Of a DNA stretch of 5,759 nt, positions 4,821-5,759 are shown piece by piece. Origin of the DNA: Methylomonas sp. Lineage in GTDB: Bacteria > Pseudomonadota > Gammaproteobacteria > Methylococcales > Methylomonadaceae. Within the stretch, counting starts at the first letter, position 1, and each line of letters opens with the position of its first letter. Where the stretch lies: positions 1 through 5,759 of the forward strand of contig JALXCS010000191.1 in assembly GCA_026990815.1 (NCBI GenBank). The letters run 5' to 3'. Made by a program: the position numbers and the translations under genes. Below the pieces are notes generated by a model, which saw nothing but the letters and a program-made list of their open reading frames with translations, did not search any database and was not told the DNA's origin.

Positions 4821-5531
4821 TTACATTTTGCAATAAATTATATTTTTTCTAATTAAAATAAATATCGCAGTTCCTAACAACCAGAATGAACCTGGAATGG
4901 GTACTTCATTGGTATCTGGAGTAGCTGATAAATTGATGTTATCAATAATGATATTCGATCCATAGCCATCCAAACCTACATTCAATTGGAATCCTAGCCA
5001 CCAGCCTGAAGAGTCTTTATATGAGGCGTCCAGTGTAGTGCTAAAAGAACCAGAACCAAAATGGGTGGTGTTAATCAAAAAACCAGTATTGCCCAGTGCG
5101 TCAAAATAATTACCTCCAAAATGGAACAAACCCACCATAAAGCTATCATCAGCCGGGGAGGTTTCACCGGAAAATGTCCAGTCAAAACTCAATTGTAAAA
5201 CATCTTGGGGAGTTGTTGTGCTTAGATCAAGCGGTTGATAGAGGGAATTTGAAAAAAGCGCTTCATCAAGATTAAAGCTATTCAGATTGCCCGGGATTGA
5301 TCTGTAATCCACTTCTATACGTGCAGCATAATTGCCGGCAACAGGTTCTACGATGGAGAAATCATTAAGTCCTTCTATGGGTGGGCCGAACCCATCAATA
5401 TCTTCAAACCAATAAGAGAGGTCGCCAGTTTGGAAGTTGCCATTGACAATTTTAGCTGCATGGGCAATCTGTAAGGACGTCATGAATGACAAGCTAAAAA
5501 ATAAGATTAGTTGATAGTTTTTTTTACACAT
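4821..5531 (-). CDS. exported PEP-CTERM-like (VPIPG) surface protein
   Basis: This encodes 236 residues. A signal peptide spans about 1-25 (Lys3-Lys4, hydrophobic core, AHA before AKIVNG). The mature part begins NGNFQTGDLSYW (30-41), the start seen in many lectin-like beta-sandwich exported proteins, and ends in IIIDNINLSA (194-203), the matching last strand. The C-terminus has the sorting-signal layout VPIPGSFWLLG (210-220), a membrane helix to about 227, and a short basic pair Arg228-Lys229. In PEP-CTERM/exosortase systems this tail is recognised and cleaved in the inner membrane for export with exopolysaccharide. VPIPG is a variant of the PEP box. No exosortase gene is in the window. Unusually, seven residues (NIIYCKM) follow the basic pair. 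No Shine-Dalgarno site precedes ATG 5531. The exact function is unknown. Confidence 0.8.
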   Translation of the reverse strand: MCKKNYQLILFFSLSFMTSLQIAHAAKIVNGNFQTGDLSYWFEDIDGFGPPIEGLNDFSIVEPVAGNYAARIEVDYRSIPGNLNSFNLDEALFSNSLYQPLDLSTTTPQDVLQLSFDWTFSGETSPADDSFMVGLFHFGGNYFDALGNTGFLINTTHFGSGSFSTTLDASYKDSSGWWLGFQLNVGLDGYGSNIIIDNINLSATPDTNEVPIPGSFWLLGTAIFILIRKNIIYCKM

Positions 5532-5576
5532 AATTTTATTGTTGAAAGTTAAATTGATTGTTTTTAGTAAAGGGAT

Positions 5577-5605
5577 ATACTACAAGCGCGTAATATTATT
5601 CGCAA
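5577..5605 (-). promoter_or_regulatory. candidate promoter of the PEP-CTERM-like gene
   Basis: On the minus strand TTGCGA (5605-5600) and TAGTAT (5582-5577), each four of six to consensus, are spaced 17 bp apart. Transcription would start near 5570, about 39 nt before the ATG. No sigma-54 GG-N10-GC core is present on the minus strand between 5532 and 5759. Confidence 0.4.
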
Positions 5606-5614
5606 ATAATATTA
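5591..5614. repeat. perfect palindrome over the PEP-CTERM-like promoter
   Basis: The 10-bp arms TAATATTATT (5591-5600) and AATAATATTA (5605-5614) are perfect and flank CGCA. The element overlaps the candidate -35 and lies 60-83 bp upstream of the ATG, a typical place for a repressor or activator operator. No matching copy was noticed elsewhere in the window. Confidence 0.55.
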
Positions 5615-5759
5615 TTGGTAAGCAATTGATTTAATAAGCTGTTTGTATTGGTTTTGGTTCTTTTTCTTGTGTTGCTAACATGTTGTATCGTTAAAAAACA
5701 GTGCTCTGTAGTATGTTTTTTATACGTAATATATTGTTGAAGATAGAACTGAGTGTTTA

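Noticed and set aside
5692..5722. TAAAAAACA / TGTTTTTTA inverted arms
   Set aside because: A/T-only arms around a 13-base loop; no gene ends nearby, and such runs are expected by chance.
5596..5757. Minus-strand frame open from the right edge for 53 codons
   Set aside because: The translation is low-complexity (Thr/Asn/Gln/Lys-rich) without protein-like pattern, and its stop lies inside the palindrome; chance in A+T-rich DNA.
5713..5759. ATG with 15 codons open to the right edge, plus strand
   Set aside because: No ribosome site and too short to judge.

Overview
The window looks like a chromosomal stretch of a low-G+C gammaproteobacterium. The NADH dehydrogenase matches the E. coli Ndh type closely from end to end, including an identical-style C-terminus ending in KLH. 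The fructosamine-kinase-like and DUF2782 proteins are also typical of that class. A VPIPG-type PEP-CTERM tail suggests an environmental, envelope-polysaccharide-producing lineage. A marine methanotroph such as Methyloprofundus-like Methylococcales would fit, but that is a guess from gene content and base composition. No tRNA, rRNA, CRISPR array or insertion sequence was seen.

Layout, left to right. Positions 1-147 are very A+T-rich and hold a frame open from the window edge, possibly the tail of another gene. A promoter with a perfect TATAAT (180-185) and a hairpin-rich leader precede a cold-shock protein gene (291-500), which ends in a strong GNRA-loop terminator (517-546). A fructosamine/ketosamine-3-kinase family gene follows (633-1514). 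It converges on a DUF2782 exported protein gene on the minus strand (1630-1965), and the two share a symmetric terminator (1577-1601). DUF2782 diverges from ndh (2155-3453). Their 189-bp intergenic region has overlapping candidate promoters and three successive dyads.

The 321 bp between ndh and the next large gene are not empty. They hold a candidate ndh terminator, a possible sigma-54 core, a sigma-70-like extended -10 promoter, a 33-codon reading frame with a perfect AAGGAG ribosome site, and a 17-bp imperfect long inverted repeat. These lead into a receiver-less, PspF-like sigma-54 activator (3775-4755). That gene converges on an exported PEP-CTERM-like protein gene on the minus strand (4821-5531), whose candidate promoter is overlapped by a perfect 10-bp-arm palindrome. 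The last 145 bp contain no gene I can support.

The genes do not form one pathway. They look like separate transcription units: RNA chaperone, protein deglycation, respiration, and a regulator beside a surface protein. The most interesting parts are regulatory: the folded csp leader, the small-ORF-plus-inverted-repeat leader before the sigma-54 activator, and the palindrome at the surface-protein promoter. I see no clear new multi-gene system. All structures were found by eye and no database search was run.
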